Assembly: GCA_032871835.1 (NCBI GenBank)
Contig: CM065300.1
Location: forward strand, 71,249,192 to 71,313,191
Length of the DNA stretch: 64,000 nucleotides
Source: Dipteronia dyeriana
Taxonomy: Eukaryota; Streptophyta; Magnoliopsida; Sapindales; Sapindaceae
Direction of reading: 5' to 3'
The position numbers and the translations under genes are program-made. Numbering within the stretch: the stretch's first letter is position 1; every line of letters starts with the position of its first letter. Shown here piece after piece: positions 60,677-64,000 of this stretch. Below the pieces are notes generated by a model that saw only the letters and a program-made list of their open reading frames with translations, was not told the DNA's origin and did not search any database.

Positions 60677-62129
60677 TTAATCAACACAAATCATGCCAAT
60701 GGATCTTCTAAGAGATACAAATCTCTATTTGTCCAAGGGCTTTGTGAACAAGTCCGCAAGTTGATTCTTAGTAGGCATATGTTCAAGAGTTACTATTGAA
60801 TTTTCAACAAGTTCTCTAATGAAATGATGCCTAATGTCTATATGTTTTGTGCTTGAGTGTTGAACCGGATTTTTAGAGATGTTAATGGCACTCATTTATC
60901 ACAATAGAGAGTCATTTTACCTTGATTTATCTCATAATCCTTAAGAATTTGTTTCATTTATAGAATTTGTGTGCAAGCACTTCCGGCCTCAATGTACTCG
61001 GCTTCGGATGATGAAAGAGAGAGGAAATTTTGTTTCTTGCTTAGCCAAGCAATCAAATTATTCCCCAAGTAAAAACAACCGCCCGATGTGCTTTTACAAT
61101 CTTTAATGTTTCCCGCCTAATCTGTATCACAATAGCCAACAAGAATATCATTAGTATTAAAGGAATAGAATAAACCAAGATTATGTGTTCCTTTTATATA
61201 CCTAATGATTCTTTTAACGGCTTTCAAGTGAGATTCTTTTGGATTTGCTTGAAACCTAGCACACAAACCTACACTAAAACAAATATCCGGCCTACTTGCC
61301 GTTAGGTAGAGAAGGCTACCTATCATGCTCCTATAGAGACTTTGATCAACATTTTTTCCATTTTCATCTTTGTCAAGTTTAATGTTGTACTCATAGGTGT
61401 TTCAAATTCTTTTCCACTTTCAAGGCCAAATTTCTTAACAAGATTTCTAGCATACTTAGATTGTGACAACATGATACCATTGCTAGATTGTTTCACTTGC
61501 ATGCCTAGAAAGTAATTGAGTTCACCTACCATACTCATTTCAAATTCTCTTGACATCATATTCATAAAATCATCAACCTTGGTTTTACTTGTAGACCCAA
61601 ACACTATGTCATCAACATATATTTGTGCAACAAAAATGTCATTGTTATGATGCTTGACAAATAATGTTCTATCAATACCACCTCTCCTATATTGGTTGTC
61701 AATAAGATATTTAGTCAACCTATCATACCAAGCTCTAGGAGATTGCTTAAGGCCATAAAAAGCCTTTTTCAACTTAAACACATGATTAGGAGAGTGTGGG
61801 TCTACAAAACCCTTAGGTTGTTTAACATACACTTTTTCTTAAAGGTATCCATTGAGAAAAGCACTTTTGACATCCATTTGAAATAATTTGAATTTCTTAA
61901 CACATGTAATGGACAACAAAAGCCTAATGGACTCAAGACGTGCAATGGGTGCAAAAGTCTGATCAAAGTCTACACCCTCAACATGAGTGTATCCTTGAGC
62001 CACTAGTCTTGCTTTATTTCTCACAATCTTGCCACATTCATCTGTCTTATTCCTAAACACCCATTTTGTACCAATCACATTGATATCTTTTGGTCTAGGA
62101 ACTAATGACCACACTTCATTCTTCTCAAA
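60677..62129 (-). pseudogene. Element D reverse transcriptase and RNase H (decayed)
   Basis: Reading leftwards: WSLVPRPKD and TKWVFRNK start the [15 protein letters not shown]; a TAA near 61836; [32 protein letters not shown]; the [11 protein letters not shown] active site; YFLGMQV; a frameshift near 61375; then SLLYLTASRPDICFSVG. RNase H has VGYCDTD, a stop at 61117-61119, SSSEAEYIEAG and [10 protein letters not shown] followed by a stop and SLRRSIG, with the final stop at 60677. A further TAA at about 62130, at a probable Gln, separates it from the integrase. Confidence 0.85.
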
Positions 62130-64000
62130 TTAATTTAGTTCTTCTTGCATGGCATTAACCCAATATTCATCAATAATTGCTTCATTAATATTCTTGGGCT
62201 CAATTTGAGAAGTGTAGCAAGCATATGAAATTTGATTAGCTAGTTGCCTTCTAGTTCTAACCCCTTCATTCAAATCACCTATGATGTCTTGTTGGTAATA
62301 CATGTTCCTAAGTCTAGAATTAGAATTTTCAACATCTTGTTGGTCATCATTCAAACCATTTTCTAACTCTTGACTTTCTTCTCTAGCAACACTACCATTA
62401 TCATCATTATGACTAGATTCACTTTTATCACAACTAGTCATATCAATAGAAGCTTTAGTGTCATTCAAAAAATGTTCTTTAGGTTTATTGACACCATGAT
62501 TATCACATAAATCAAGCACGCTAAGATCATCTATTTTCACATTAATAGACTCCATAATAGTCTTAGTTTTCAAGTTAAACACTCTATATGCACGACTATT
62601 ATTAGCATACCCAAGAAAGAGACCAATATCACTTTTAGCATCAAACTTTCCTAAGTGATCTCTATCATTCAAAATAAAACACTTACTCCCAAAAGTGTAG
62701 AAGTAACTCACATTTGGTTTCTTGCTCTTCCAAAGTTCATAGGAGGTTTGTTTTGTGCCGGACCTTCTAAAAACTCTATTAGTGACATAGCATGCGGTAT
62801 TGACCGCTTCAGCCCAAAGATTTCTAGGGACTTTCTTACTATTAAGCATGACCCTAGCCATCTCTTGTAAGACACGATTCTTCCTCTCAACAATACCATT
62901 TATTTGAGGAGTTCTAGAAGTCGATAACTCATGTAAAATCCCATAATCATCACAAAACTCACTAAATCTAGCATTTTCAAATTCACTCCCATGATCACTC
63001 CTAATGCGACATATTTTCTTAATTTCAAGACCTTTTTATTTTGAACTTGATTATAAAATTTCTTAAAGTAACCAAAAGTTTCGGTCTTGTCCCTAAGAAA
63101 ATATACCCAAGCAAACCGAGAAAAATCATCAGCACATACAAAAATGTATTTCTTGCCATTTATGCTTTCGGTTTGAATTGGTCCCATTAGGTCCATATGC
63201 ACAAGTTCTAAGGGCTTCTTGGTAGTAAAATTAGTGTTCTTTTTATGAGATACTTTTGTTTGTTTACCTAATTGACAAGGTTCACAAACACCATCAAGCT
63301 TTTTACCAAGACTAGGAAGACCTCTAACAATGTCATATTTCTCAAGCTTATTTAAATCTTTATAATTCATGTGGCCCAATCTTTCATGCCATAATTCAAG
63401 CTTGTTGCACTCATGTACCATATTACATGTTAGTGGATCAACCTCTAAACAATAGCAATTGTCCGAAGACCTTTTGACTTTCAAAACAGTTTTGCCCTTT
63501 TTATCAATTATCGTGCACACATCCTTGTTAAAGCTAATTTCTTTAAAAAATTCACACAAGTGAGTGATGCTTATAAGATTAGCTTTTAGACCATCTACAT
63601 ACAAGGTGCCACGAAGTTTAGGCAATCCGGGAATACAAATTGTTCCCTTGCCTAGAACTTGCTTTTTGGTACCATCACCAAATGTAACCCATCCATCATC
63701 ATTCATAACAAGATTCTTAAAGAATTCCTGGTTACCGGTCATATTCCTAGAGCAACCGCTATCTAGGTACCAACAATAGGATGAATTAGCTTTTAAAGCA
63801 TATTGTGCAACCAAACATTGTGTTGTGTTTTTCTTAACCCAAAATTTCTTGACAAGTTTCTCATTCCTACTTTTATTAACATGCTTTGACTTATTTTTAG
63901 ACACATTGACTCCATTAGTCACATTTTCAAACAAATCAAACAAAGCATTATCAACTTTCTTATGCATAGTAGAACGAGGCACAACACATGATTTAACAAA
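62130..64000 (-). pseudogene. Element D protease and integrase (decayed, continues past the window)
   Basis: The protease core WYLDSGCSRNMTG lies near 63740-63780. Integrase has LWHERLGHMNY and CEPCQLGKQT (zinc-binding HHCC), then LVHMDLMGP and CADDFSRFAWVYF. A frameshift near 63030 moves the frame before the SDHGSEF Asp block, INGIVERKNRVL (Glu) and MARVMLNSKK. The C-terminal part FLGYANNSRAYRVFN is followed by a variable acidic linker to RT. Gag lies to the right, off-window. Confidence 0.85.

Larger units (their letters stand above)
59273..64000 (-). mobile_element. Element D: Copia (SIRE-like) retrotransposon, 3' part
   Basis: A minus-strand element whose 5' part lies beyond the window end. 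From right to left: protease, integrase, RT, RNase H, 3' non-coding region. The RT motifs ([17 protein letters not shown]) point to a SIRE-like lineage. Insertion in element C near GATATTCCTCA. Confidence 0.8.

Overview
The window is plant nuclear DNA. The evidence is spliced genes with GT-AG introns, a YTH-domain m6A reader of the plant ECT type, a starch-synthase C-terminus, and a large block of nested Ty3/Gypsy (Tat-type) and Ty1/Copia LTR retrotransposons carrying plant MITEs. The species cannot be named from the sequence alone.

Layout. (1) 1-13.5 kb is genic and AT-rich. The last two exons of a starch-synthase-like glucosyltransferase lie on + (stop at 1124). A complete eight-exon YTH-domain gene lies on - (ATG at 11868, stop at 5276, 612 aa predicted), with an apparent hAT-type MITE in one intron. 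(2) 13.5-51.3 kb is an LTR-internal-LTR-internal-LTR array of a long-LTR element, here called A, on the minus strand. A shows no gag or pol. Two elements have inserted into it. Element B is a complete but decayed Tat-type Gypsy element on + (15653-29112, perfect 5-bp target duplication). A Copia element on - (35884-43793) sits in the middle LTR. B is itself split by a 740-bp MITE. (3) 52.2-64 kb is a second nest. Element E (minus, related to B) contains a hAT MITE and element C (plus, Tat-type). C is interrupted by Copia element D (minus), which runs off the window end.

How the parts relate. A and B share LTR ends, the primer-binding region, the sequence just before the 3' LTR and a 99-bp tandem repeat, but only B has gag-pol. 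A therefore looks like a non-autonomous partner of a B-like element. B and E also carry an antisense ORF with two introns between pol and the 3' LTR, including a segment resembling the 'putative gypsy type transposon' domain. All retroelement coding regions carry stops or frameshifts, so none looks functional here.

Relative ages from nesting: A predates B and the first Copia; B predates its MITE; E predates C and the hAT MITE; C predates D. No rRNA, tRNA or CRISPR feature was recognised.
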